A DNA stretch of 64,000 nucleotides, taken from IMG/VR virus record IMGVR_UViG_3300032282_006300, positions 59,831 to 123,830 of that record; one strand, 5' to 3'. This document shows, one piece after another, positions 17,784 to 25,802 of the stretch. The notes beneath the pieces were generated by a model. It searched no databases, was not told the origin of the DNA, and saw nothing but the letters and a program-made list of their open reading frames with translations. This DNA comes from a virus. Each line of letters opens with the position of its first letter. Position 1 is the first letter of the stretch. The translations under genes were made by a program, and so were the position numbers.

Positions 17784-17852
17784 TAGTGGGGGCTAACCCT
17801 ATCCCCGCAAGCATAACACACAAGCAGGGATAGGGGAAGCCTATCCACTAAT
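17782..17852 (-). other. Nested 71-base inverted repeat spanning the putative SSB stop and the polymerase start
   Basis: The outer arms ATTAGTGG (17782-17789) and CCACTAAT (17845-17852) enclose inner arms CCCTATCCCCGC (17797-17808) and GCAGGGATAGGG (17824-17835) around a 15-base loop. It contains the stop of the upstream gene and the first ATG of the polymerase gene. No T-tract follows, so it looks more like an RNA structure controlling translation or mRNA stability than a simple terminator. The loop carries TATGCT, which could serve as a -10 box, but no good -35 is present. Confidence 0.7.
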
Positions 17853-18795
17853 CAATTTCGGGGCGGTAGCCCTTCATGCGCTCGCGGATGCTGGCCAACT
17901 TGTCTGTGTCCACATCGTTGGTGGCTTCTACTTCTTCCGTTACGGAAACGACCACATCAACTGCAGGAGCAGGCTTGCTGGTAACAATGCCTCCGGGAAC
18001 AAAATAGCGATCATAGTATTCATCGCTGGCGCGGTATCCGACAATCTCCGGCAAGGAAATCTTCTGTTCGGTCAAAGCGGTTTCGTAACGCTTCCAACCT
18101 TCAGATCCTGGCTTCAGTTTGCTTTCATCCTGGCGAATGAAAGTGTAAGAGGTGTCAATACTGCTACCGTCACGACGAACAATGAAATCGCGATCAAGAA
18201 TAGATCCGGTTTCTTGGTAGATGGCATCAAGGTTCTTGAAAAAAGTACCCAAAGCCTGATTGATGACAACAATGCGTGGTTCAATGCGAATCTCGCCAGA
18301 AGGCTTGCCATCTGGACCATAGACTTCTACTTCGCGCATTGCATCAGTAAACCCAATTGGCTTACCCTTCATCTTTTCGCCACCGAGTTCTTCGGTGCCA
18401 TCACCAAGTACACGCTCGCGAACAACAGCCAACGCCCAAATGCGGGACTTCGGCTTGGGAGTGTTGCCCCAATTGTCCTTGAGGTTATCTACGTTCTGGC
18501 AGATGTAGCACTCGTCGTAAATGCCATTGAATGCGCCATCAAGACGACACACAGAAGACATTGAAGACGGCCACTTGCCGGTGTAACCAGCAGGTGGGTT
18601 GGTGGTGGGAACAGACATGTGCATGTTCACGTTGATCAGTTCATCACCTTCGGTGATAAAACGCATACCTGTTGACTCGCCATCCTTCAGACTGAAGAAC
18701 TCGAGTCGTGGTGAGAAAGACTTGGTTTTGGCGGACGAAGTCTGCGTAATACCTCGGTTGAAATTTGGTGCGGTTTCTAACTCAGTTGCGGTCAT
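17848..18795 (-). CDS. Putative single-stranded DNA-binding protein
   Basis: A 315-residue protein placed between replication genes. Residues 30-60 (LEFFSLKDGESTGMRF) resemble the start of gp32-like ssDNA-binding proteins, and a Cys cluster, VC...ECYICQN (about residues 81-97), could bind zinc as gp32 does. The tail is acidic (VSVTEEVEATNDVDTDK). These points support a role in coating ssDNA at the replication fork, but no single diagnostic motif proves it. AAGGAATATC precedes the ATG. A long hairpin overlaps its stop. Confidence 0.5.
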   Translation of the reverse strand: MTATELETAPNFNRGITQTSSAKTKSFSPRLEFFSLKDGESTGMRFITEGDELINVNMHMSVPTTNPPAGYTGKWPSSMSSVCRLDGAFNGIYDECYICQNVDNLKDNWGNTPKPKSRIWALAVVRERVLGDGTEELGGEKMKGKPIGFTDAMREVEVYGPDGKPSGEIRIEPRIVVINQALGTFFKNLDAIYQETGSILDRDFIVRRDGSSIDTSYTFIRQDESKLKPGSEGWKRYETALTEQKISLPEIVGYRASDEYYDRYFVPGGIVTSKPAPAVDVVVSVTEEVEATNDVDTDKLASIRERMKGYRPEID

Positions 18796-18827
18796 GATAT
18801 TCCTTCATTTTTAGACAGATTGAATCA

Positions 18828-19724
18828 CTATTGGTTGTTGATTTGGATCAACTGACTGGCTGCCGTTGATGCCATCTTCTCGTCAATCGTACCAGTAAAA
18901 AGGCTCTCTGACAAGAAGACTACCCAAACATTATTAACTTTTTTTATGGTCCAGTATGGGGCTTCAGCGTCTCCACGCCACCCTACACCAAAATGGAGGA
19001 TAGCACCTTCTTTGACCAAATTGGCGTGGACGGCCCTTTGCCACAAGGCTAAGGGCTTTTCTATGATGGCAATGGATTTCCACAGATAATAAGCATAATC
19101 CCACCCTTCTTCAAAACCCTCAAATTCATCTTCAGGCTCATCGGGAGTTTCTTCTGTTTCGGAAACCTCTTCCGGCCCCTCAACGGGCTCTTCATCTTCA
19201 ACGTCAAAACCTTGTTCGTTCAAGACATCTTTAGCGGAAACGTCTTGTCCGTCTTTTTGCCTTTTATTGGCTTCTTTTTGGGCGGCTTGTTTGATTTCTT
19301 CTTGGATGTATGGATCATTCATGTACCTTTGACCCAAAGGTGTGGCATCGTATTCACGACGAATTTCGGGATTGATCAATTGCTTAAAAGCGTTTGTGAT
19401 CATGGGTGAAGAATGTCCATTGATTTCAGTAAAAAATTCACGCAATTCTTTTTTTGTTGCGCGATAATTTTTAACACCCAACAAACCGTAATAACTATTT
19501 ACGTCCCAAATGATTGTCGGGTGCAACATCAATTCAGTTACGGTAGAACAAGTTTCCGGCCCGTTGCCTACCAACAAAGGATTGATGGTATGGCCAAGTA
19601 CGATAGTGCTTTCTCTCGCACTACCGTAAGTTCCTTGATCTATATTTTTCTTGGAGCGACCATGTAACCAAGGTTCATAGGCGTCAATAAAATCTTCAAG
19701 ATCAAGGGCGGGACGGAAACCCAT
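18828..19724 (-). CDS. J-domain-like protein without the HPD motif
   Basis: A 298-residue protein. Around residues 75-125 it reads SYYGLLGVKNYRATKKELR and later LINPEIRREYD, the start and end of a DnaJ-type domain. The central HPD signature that activates Hsp70 is absent; the segment there is EINGHSSPM. A strongly acidic stretch (about residues 160-205) follows, then a C-terminal domain with many aromatic residues. It may be a scaffold or adaptor rather than a true co-chaperone. It is cotranscribed with primase and ssDNA-binding genes. Confidence 0.6.
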   Translation of the reverse strand: MGFRPALDLEDFIDAYEPWLHGRSKKNIDQGTYGSARESTIVLGHTINPLLVGNGPETCSTVTELMLHPTIIWDVNSYYGLLGVKNYRATKKELREFFTEINGHSSPMITNAFKQLINPEIRREYDATPLGQRYMNDPYIQEEIKQAAQKEANKRQKDGQDVSAKDVLNEQGFDVEDEEPVEGPEEVSETEETPDEPEDEFEGFEEGWDYAYYLWKSIAIIEKPLALWQRAVHANLVKEGAILHFGVGWRGDAEAPYWTIKKVNNVWVVFLSESLFTGTIDEKMASTAASQLIQINNQ

Positions 19725-19849
19725 TAATCTTGCTCCTCAAACTTGTTTTCTTCAGAAAGTTCTGCCTCATCTTTAGCAGTCCAATCTTTATCTGTCTTGG
19801 GCTCTTCTTCTTTAAGAATTTGGCCAGTTCCATGTTTACGCAACGCCAC
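19724..19849 (-). CDS. 41-residue acidic protein
   Basis: A short gene starting with GTG (VALRKHGTGQIL) with CGGAGGTGATTGACC just upstream, a strong ribosome site. It overlaps the primase gene's end by 14 bases, and its TAA overlaps the ATG of the next gene (TAATG), so it is tightly coupled. The C-terminal two thirds are rich in Glu, Lys and Asp. The function is unknown; coupling and the strong ribosome site argue it is real. Confidence 0.6.
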   Translation of the reverse strand: MALRKHGTGQILKEEEPKTDKDWTAKDEAELSEENKFEEQD

Positions 19850-20954
19850 GGTCAATCACCTCCGAACATTTTCCATTATGAACAATTTTCTCGCAAATGT
19901 GGCACAAAAGTTCTTTCGGCGGTTGCCAAACAGAATAAGGCAAAGCCAATTCAATCAAACCTTTGACCCAATTTGTATCTAAGTCGGCGGGATCTGCGTT
20001 GTATGGATTATCTACGACAAGAACGTTTGTAAATGGAGCAAGTTTTTCTGCCATACCTTCTTTGCGGTAACGACCTTTTCCTGAACCTTGTACGGCAGTC
20101 CATCCGGCTACATCGTTATCCATCCAGAGCACAACATTGGAAAATTTCTTCAATAGCCTAATCTGCTCATTGCTTACAGATGCACCGAAAGTAGAAACAA
20201 TGTTGGGGATCTCTGGATAATGGCGGATAACGCTCATGGGGGATTCAACTACCACCACGGTATCAAAAGTATCGTCATAATTGAACAAAGTTTGTTCTTT
20301 GGGAAAATCTGGGCTATTGAGATACTTAGGCGTTCCGTCATCTAAAAGACGACGTGTTTGCCACCCAACAAGTTCTTTGTTCCAAATGTGGGGAATGATG
20401 ATCCGCTCACTTGTTTTGTTGGCGCCCACACGGTAATCGTGCGCGTAACCAATCAAAAAATGTTTGTAAGTTTCTTCATCAATGCCACGACCCCCATCTT
20501 CAACTGGGTCTGTCATGTATGGGTGGATAAACATCCACGGTTCAAGAACCTTTTTTGAATAACGAGGAATAGGTGCTTTTTCTTTTTTGTCTTCCGCGTA
20601 CAGAGCATCAAACAATTTAAGCAAATCCGGCAACTCCATGACTTGCCCGTTAAGGCCCGTAGTCTTGTTAAACCATTCCCGCGCTTCAACAATTGTTTCG
20701 TGACGCAACGACGCAACAAACCAAAGCAGACTTCCACTAGCCTGACAACCAAGACACTTGTATGCCAACTTGTGGTAGTTGATTGATCCGGTCGGGTTCT
20801 TATCCTGATCTTTGTGTATGCCAAAAGGACAAGGAACGTGCATCTCGCCCTTATTGGTAATACGAACAACAGGAATACTGAACTCTTCCAACAAAGTCTC
20901 GCAAAGAGTTTGCTTCTCGCTATCCGGTAAATTAACCGGAGCGAACACCTTCAT
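19836..20954 (-). CDS. dnaG: DnaG-type DNA primase
   Basis: A 372-residue primase. The N-terminal CHC2 zinc finger has C42, H48, C67 and C70 (PCPFGIHKD, then YKCLGC). The TOPRIM catalytic domain has E in VVVVESPMSVI (about 235) and D-x-D in LWMDNDVAG (about 278-282). It is shorter than bacterial DnaG and lacks the usual helicase-binding C-domain, replaced by a short tail with C-x2-C and a final C that may bind zinc. It would make RNA primers for the DnaE polymerase, together with the DnaB helicase encoded 3 kb upstream. Confidence 0.88.
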   Translation of the reverse strand: MKVFAPVNLPDSEKQTLCETLLEEFSIPVVRITNKGEMHVPCPFGIHKDQDKNPTGSINYHKLAYKCLGCQASGSLLWFVASLRHETIVEAREWFNKTTGLNGQVMELPDLLKLFDALYAEDKKEKAPIPRYSKKVLEPWMFIHPYMTDPVEDGGRGIDEETYKHFLIGYAHDYRVGANKTSERIIIPHIWNKELVGWQTRRLLDDGTPKYLNSPDFPKEQTLFNYDDTFDTVVVVESPMSVIRHYPEIPNIVSTFGASVSNEQIRLLKKFSNVVLWMDNDVAGWTAVQGSGKGRYRKEGMAEKLAPFTNVLVVDNPYNADPADLDTNWVKGLIELALPYSVWQPPKELLCHICEKIVHNGKCSEVIDRGVA

Positions 20955-21109
20955 TAGTTGTCCTTCGGCTCTTGTTCGGGCAGATACCCCTCATATTCGC
21001 TGATCGTACCGTATGGGTCAAACATCTCATTTTCATGGCAATCTAAGCACAACCCAAGGTCGTTCGTTCTGGATACTTTTCCGCACCCATCGCAATAGGG
21101 ACGGCTCAT
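20954..21109 (-). CDS. Small zinc-ribbon protein
   Basis: A 51-residue protein with C-x2-C (YCDGCGK) and C-x2-C (LCLDCHE), spaced like a zinc ribbon. I chose the ATG at 21109: GGAGGTTGTAGC lies before it, and it overlaps the ribonucleotide reductase stop (ATGA). It may interact with nucleic acid or with the reductase or primase flanking it; nothing more specific can be read. Confidence 0.65.
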   Translation of the reverse strand: MSRPYCDGCGKVSRTNDLGLCLDCHENEMFDPYGTISEYEGYLPEQEPKDN

Positions 21110-23172
21110 GCTACAACCTCCGGTAATTCGATCAAACATACATCAGTGGTACAGAAAGCCTCTCCTATCGCTTCCTCAATCTTGTCGCCCTCATACAGGG
21201 CTGACATGTCTACGCGCTTTAGAGAGCCTTCTGAGGCCTCGTAAGAGGCACTATCTAGTTGTCCGTAAGGCAACTGAACGTAAGCCCCCTCCATCATCGG
21301 AAGGAATGAGATCGTCTTGAGTTGGCCGTCATGCATGTGCAGGAGCGTGCCGACGTGCTCACCTTCGGTTTCAGGGTCAAAGGAGACCGTTACCGAGACC
21401 GAGTTGTCTGACCAATAACGCTGAGCCAAGACTGCAAGGTTGGCCTTTTCAAAAATCGTTACATCCTTCTCGCTCCTCTTAGCCTTGGAGTGGATCGGAA
21501 AATAAGCGACCATTGTGTTTATGGGATCAGTTACGTCTGGCTCCAAATTGTACTTGGCCTTCTTCAAAGCCGCGACCAAAGGATCGTTGACACTCAAACG
21601 CATGGCTCGCAGGAAGTACTCTCCACCCGGAGACCAGTGGACTCCAGGGGATTCTCCAGCAAGGATGCTGACGGTTCCCGAAGGCTTGACTGTCGTGACC
21701 TTGACGGACTCGCGAACGCACAGCCATTCGGAATAGGTCTTGTCGTAGTACCGAACTGTTTCATAGCCGGTATTCAGCCAGTTACGAAGTTCAGTCATTC
21801 CTCGGGCATCAGCAAAATTTGCAATACCTGAAGCGCTGGTTCCAATTCGACGGTTGCGTTGCATGATTGCATTGGTCTTGTCCCAATGAGTCGGGAGCAA
21901 GGTAACGGTCTTGGCGTACATGAATGCGACCTTGAGGGTCTTCTTGTAATCGTCAAGATTCTCGTGACGGTTCAAGAACGTCTCCACAAGCGTACACATC
22001 TCGTAAGACTCTAAAGATTGTTCGGCGCAAGGATTGTAGCCAGCCACTCGAGCGTCTGCGTTCGTAGGAGGATCAATCAAACGACCATATTTACGAGATA
22101 CGTCCATCCAGATAACACCGGGTTCACCGTTACGCTTGATTCCGTCAATGATTGGTGCAAGGTCTTGACCTACTCCAACTTCTACCGAGTTATTGGACAT
22201 CCAACCCCAACTGCGTCGGTAATAAGACGGACCTTCTGAAACGTATTCGTAAGTATTCGGATCTTGCTGACCGAAGTTTTTCAAATCCAAGAAATCTGGA
22301 TCATCAATGGAGCCGATCAACAATTCGGCACTACGGCGAACGTTGCCAGAAACAACACACACACCAATCAAGTTTCCAATATCGGCAATATCGTTTCGCG
22401 TAAGCAATTGGCCTTCTCGTCCATCAAAAATATTGCAAATTTCATCGTGCAAACGCTTAAGAGGATCTGAGCCAGCGGCTGTTCCACCGAATGTTTTGAT
22501 CGGTTCTCCGGCGGGGCGAATTAAGGTGTAGCCAAACCCAACTGGGTGCTTGCCGTGAACCAAATAAGAGTTGATTAGCAAACGGACGCTTTCTACCCAA
22601 CCTTCGCGAGTGTCGGGGATTTCATAAATCTCTTTATCGCCTTCGGGCTTAAGAATTTCAAATTCGCGATCAGCACCCTTGGCATCAAAACCAACACCAA
22701 CACCAAGCATTGAGGCTTCCATCAAAAAGCAAAGAGGTTGCGCTGGGTCTAGACGAGTCATATCGCCTGTAGAAACAAAAGCGCAATTCTGGAGAGCCGC
22801 GGAATTCTTCTGTTCGTTAACCAACTCAGTACCCATGACCCAAAGACCACGACCGGGAGGAGTCCACTTAAACGAGAACAAACGCTCATAAGCATCTTGC
22901 GCAGTCTTCTGCGCCTTGTTGTCATTCCACGGAAGACGGTTCGTCTTAGCGTGATCTTTTTGAATGGAAAACATTCCCTCAATTACACGACGACAAGTTT
23001 CATGCCAACGTTCCTTAGTTCCATCCGGTTTAATACGACTATACGTTCTGATAAACGTAATTTCTCCAAGACTGTTTCCACCGGCGTCGGTGAAACCCCA
23101 ATCCACTGGTCGTTCCGTATATGAATCAATAAAATTATCCGGAAGTGTAAAACTAAGAATCCCCGATGTCAC
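21106..23172 (-). CDS. nrdJ: Class II (adenosylcobalamin-dependent) ribonucleotide reductase
   Basis: A 688-residue monomeric reductase converting ribonucleotides to deoxyribonucleotides using coenzyme B12. The catalytic barrel has NPCAEQSLESYEMC (about 379-392), with the active cysteine and glutamate plus a following cysteine. Other barrel features are NCAFVSTGD, and GNVRRSAELL. The C-terminal redox pair is F-C-x4-C (FCTTDVC). It lacks an ATP-cone and needs no separate small subunit. Similar enzymes are frequent in actinobacterial and cyanobacterial phages. The start is a GTG at 23172 overlapping the helicase stop by 4 bases. It supplies dNTPs for the adjacent replisome genes. Confidence 0.88.
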   Translation of the reverse strand: MTSGILSFTLPDNFIDSYTERPVDWGFTDAGGNSLGEITFIRTYSRIKPDGTKERWHETCRRVIEGMFSIQKDHAKTNRLPWNDNKAQKTAQDAYERLFSFKWTPPGRGLWVMGTELVNEQKNSAALQNCAFVSTGDMTRLDPAQPLCFLMEASMLGVGVGFDAKGADREFEILKPEGDKEIYEIPDTREGWVESVRLLINSYLVHGKHPVGFGYTLIRPAGEPIKTFGGTAAGSDPLKRLHDEICNIFDGREGQLLTRNDIADIGNLIGVCVVSGNVRRSAELLIGSIDDPDFLDLKNFGQQDPNTYEYVSEGPSYYRRSWGWMSNNSVEVGVGQDLAPIIDGIKRNGEPGVIWMDVSRKYGRLIDPPTNADARVAGYNPCAEQSLESYEMCTLVETFLNRHENLDDYKKTLKVAFMYAKTVTLLPTHWDKTNAIMQRNRRIGTSASGIANFADARGMTELRNWLNTGYETVRYYDKTYSEWLCVRESVKVTTVKPSGTVSILAGESPGVHWSPGGEYFLRAMRLSVNDPLVAALKKAKYNLEPDVTDPINTMVAYFPIHSKAKRSEKDVTIFEKANLAVLAQRYWSDNSVSVTVSFDPETEGEHVGTLLHMHDGQLKTISFLPMMEGAYVQLPYGQLDSASYEASEGSLKRVDMSALYEGDKIEEAIGEAFCTTDVCLIELPEVVA

Positions 23173-24476
23173 AGTAGTATTGCCTCTCTCATAGCGTTGA
23201 TAATTCCTTGTGGCGTTCGCCAATCCATTTCCCATGCTCGCAAATCTTCTCGCCTTGAAGCAAGAATTTGCAATGTTGCCTGAAAAACTTCTCTCTGTAT
23301 ATTACTCTGATAAAGCGAAAAAACCCAATCGGCGGCACGTTCAACTTCTGCGCCTTCCGCAAGCATATACATCTCAAACTTTCCTGTTTTTTCTGCGGCT
23401 TTAACACCTTCACGGTTGATCTGATGTGCTAAAACGCAAGGCATTTGATCTCGTCCTGTTGAGATGATTTGTTTTAACTCGCGCATAATGTCACCAATTA
23501 CAACATGACGACTGCGGTTAGCATTCGGGTTTGGGTGTTCAACAAAAGTAAGTTGATCAATGATGAGACTTTGTGCTCCGAGAGTTTGTGCTTCACGGTA
23601 CATAGATTCCGGCGTACGACGGCCGGGTTCTGGACTAATGATTCGCAAATTCTCTTTCAATTTTGGCAATTCATCATTTTGATACCAACGTACTCGCTCT
23701 TTATCTTCAGCAGAAAGATTTCCTCGTTGCCAATCTCGGCTATTGAGGCCAAGAGCAAAACAAACCAAACGGTCCACTGTCATTTCAATAGAGTTTTCCA
23801 AAGTAAACAAAGCCACAACCCGACCACGCATTGCCTCTTGCAAAGCAACGTAGTTCAAAAAGTAAGACTTGCCTGTTTTGGGCGGAGCCGCGACGACTGC
23901 GAGTTCTCCATCGTGAATTCCAAAAGTGTGAATGTCCACCAAAGGAATTCCAAAAGTTAAACCTCTGCTTGTGTTGCCTGCAATCTCTCGGCCTTCATAA
24001 AGGTTAAAACTCTCAGAAAAAATGTCTGCAAAATCCACACTGCGGTGACGAGGTTGCATATTCAAAGACAAATTCATCAAGCCGTCAATTTGCTCGTTGA
24101 GAACACGGATGCGATCAGGTGCCGAAGCAGAAGACATTGCCATAGCGGCGCTTTTTTGCCACTGCTGATACGTGTAATGAACATACTGGCTCTTTAAATG
24201 GTCAATAGCCCATTCAATGTTGTCAACCTGTTCATTTTCTGCCGGTACTTCAATCTCTGCATCTTCAAGATGTTGTTGCCAAACAGACATCAATGCGTTG
24301 CGAGAAGGTGCTTGTGTCCTACCTGATTCAAAGAAACGATCTAAAGACCAGGAAACTACGGGACGCAAGGCTTCAGTTGGGATGCACTCTAGATCCAAAC
24401 CTTCTTTAACCAAAGACTCAAGGGAGTCAGTGTCAAAAAGGGATGCAACAAGGGCGACTTCAGCCGTATTGCTCAT
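23169..24476 (-). CDS. dnaB: Replicative DNA helicase, DnaB-like
   Basis: A 435-residue ring helicase. The N-terminal helical domain (about residues 1-120) is followed by a RecA-type core with Walker A VVAAPPKTGKSYF (about 195-203) and Walker B SLIIDQLTF (about 303-308). Residues LAHQINREG near 345 match the sensor region. It would unwind DNA ahead of the DnaE polymerase and recruit primase. ATG at 24476 is preferred over the GTG two codons earlier because AGGTGG lies just upstream. It overlaps the helicase loader, its likely partner. Confidence 0.85.
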   Translation of the reverse strand: MSNTAEVALVASLFDTDSLESLVKEGLDLECIPTEALRPVVSWSLDRFFESGRTQAPSRNALMSVWQQHLEDAEIEVPAENEQVDNIEWAIDHLKSQYVHYTYQQWQKSAAMAMSSASAPDRIRVLNEQIDGLMNLSLNMQPRHRSVDFADIFSESFNLYEGREIAGNTSRGLTFGIPLVDIHTFGIHDGELAVVAAPPKTGKSYFLNYVALQEAMRGRVVALFTLENSIEMTVDRLVCFALGLNSRDWQRGNLSAEDKERVRWYQNDELPKLKENLRIISPEPGRRTPESMYREAQTLGAQSLIIDQLTFVEHPNPNANRSRHVVIGDIMRELKQIISTGRDQMPCVLAHQINREGVKAAEKTGKFEMYMLAEGAEVERAADWVFSLYQSNIQREVFQATLQILASRREDLRAWEMDWRTPQGIINAMREAILL

Positions 24477-25336
24477 GCCCACCTCAATGGTTCGACGATT
24501 TCGGGATTTTTGTTTTTCATTTCTTCGCTCATGGTTGCACGGAAATCTTTTCCAGTCATGCAGATAAAATCAGAAGATCCTGTAAGCCTTGAAATGATGT
24601 GCTTCTTGTACTTCTGTTCTAACTGTTCTGGCCTTAAATTCGTGGTCATCAATGTTGGAAGACCTGAGTTAATACGATTCTGGATAACAATGTCAAGTCC
24701 ATCAATGACTGAAGACTTTGAACGGTTCTCGGATTCAATACCAATGTCGTCAATAATGAGGACTTGGCAACTTGCGGCTTTCTTATAAAACCAGTCTCGG
24801 TCTTCGGCATCGCTCCAACCTTCCGCAAATGCGTCAAGCATCCGCGTAAAGGGAAAGAAGTATCCATCAAAGCCATTGACCATCAAACCTTTAAGAATCA
24901 AAGTTGCCAACAAAGTTTTGCCAACTCCATTGTTTCCGTAAAGAATGAGTCCACGACCGTTAGAAACATTCGCGTGGCAATTTTCAAGATACTCTAAAGC
25001 CGCCTGAGCCGCTTCAACATCAACCGCCTTCAGATCAGACCAAGACTTCTTTTGGTAATCAACGCCGATACCGGCATTGGTAAACCAAAGAGACAAAATC
25101 ATTTGCTCTAGGCAGTTGCAGTTGTACTCCACAACTTCGCCTTCAACAAGAGTCTTGAACCAGCCCTTGCCACCACAGGTGAGGCAAGTCTGTGAACGAG
25201 AACACCAAAGGGATTGGTTTTTTCGTCGAAGTCGTTCAAGTTCTGGATCGGTAATGATTCGTACTGTGGGCGGGTTGGGTGGCAACGTAAGTCGCTCTGA
25301 CACCGATTCTCCGTTCGTAGTTGTTTGGCGGAACAC
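24473..25336 (-). CDS. Helicase loader, DnaC-like AAA+ ATPase
   Basis: A 287-residue AAA+ protein. A zinc-binding region precedes the ATPase (CLTCGGKG, then YNCNC; about 51-75). Walker A is LYGNNGVGKT (132-141) and Walker B is VLIIDDIG (about 190-197); sensor-1 (TLMTTN) and an arginine-finger region (HIISRL) follow. DnaC-like proteins open and place the DnaB ring on DNA, and the helicase gene follows immediately with a 4-base overlap. The start is a GTG without a clear ribosome site, so an alternative start is possible. Confidence 0.85.
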   Translation of the reverse strand: MFRQTTTNGESVSERLTLPPNPPTVRIITDPELERLRRKNQSLWCSRSQTCLTCGGKGWFKTLVEGEVVEYNCNCLEQMILSLWFTNAGIGVDYQKKSWSDLKAVDVEAAQAALEYLENCHANVSNGRGLILYGNNGVGKTLLATLILKGLMVNGFDGYFFPFTRMLDAFAEGWSDAEDRDWFYKKAASCQVLIIDDIGIESENRSKSSVIDGLDIVIQNRINSGLPTLMTTNLRPEQLEQKYKKHIISRLTGSSDFICMTGKDFRATMSEEMKNKNPEIVEPLRWA

Positions 25337-25354
25337 TACAACACACTAACACAT

Positions 25355-25675
25355 TTATTCTTCAGCGCGTCCAAAAAACTCTTTTTCACAAAATTTCCAG
25401 AAAGGTTCTGCCACAGGAGTAACATTTTCAAGCGTTTCTCGGTCTTCTTGAAAAAGAAACTGGTTTGTAATTTCTAATAGTTCTACGTTGGTTTTGTGAA
25501 TTATGTGAGTCGTGCCACTTTTATTGACAACAAGCCAATTGTATGCATCCATGCCGGAAAGGTATCCCTCAAAGGCAGATCCTGATGTAAATTTAAATTT
25601 TATAAGTTGGCCTTCAATTGCGGCCCTAGCCATTTGCTTTTCTGAAACATACGAACCAGTTTTCTTAATAGCCAC
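25355..25675 (-). CDS. Sm/Hfq-like small protein
   Basis: A 106-residue protein. Residues about 18-75 follow the Sm fold: GQLIKFKFTSGSAFEGYLSG, then MDAYNWLVVN resembling Hfq's G-x-IESFDQFVILL strand pair, and THIIHKTNVELLEI resembling Hfq's V-Y-K-H-A-I-S-T. Hfq binds RNA as a ring. The C-terminal 35 residues are acidic. I chose the GTG at 25675, which has GAAAGG upstream; the first ATG would lie inside a terminator stem. Sm-like folds also occur in unrelated roles, so RNA binding is an inference. It precedes the helicase loader gene. Confidence 0.5.
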   Translation of the reverse strand: MAIKKTGSYVSEKQMARAAIEGQLIKFKFTSGSAFEGYLSGMDAYNWLVVNKSGTTHIIHKTNVELLEITNQFLFQEDRETLENVTPVAEPFWKFCEKEFFGRAEE

Positions 25676-25688
25676 AATCAAGCCTTTC

Positions 25689-25735
25689 AAAAAAAGACCC
25701 CGCATTATTCCGAGCCAGCGAGAATAATGCGGGGT
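25689..25735 (-). terminator. Rho-independent terminator
   Basis: A 14-bp perfect stem (ACCCCGCATTATTC / GAATAATGCGGGGT) with an 11-base loop, followed on the minus strand by C and seven T residues. It ends the transglycosylase gene transcript and insulates the replication operon that begins at the Sm-like gene. Confidence 0.9.
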
Positions 25736-25802
25736 AACGTTTATTCATTTACTCAATGACTGCGCCCAATCGTAGTGGCGTTTTTATATTTTGTAAAATC
25801 GG

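Noticed and set aside
25676-25705. ATG start of the Sm-like gene at 25705
   Set aside because: It lies within the stem of a strong terminator; the GTG at 25675 has a ribosome site and avoids the structure.
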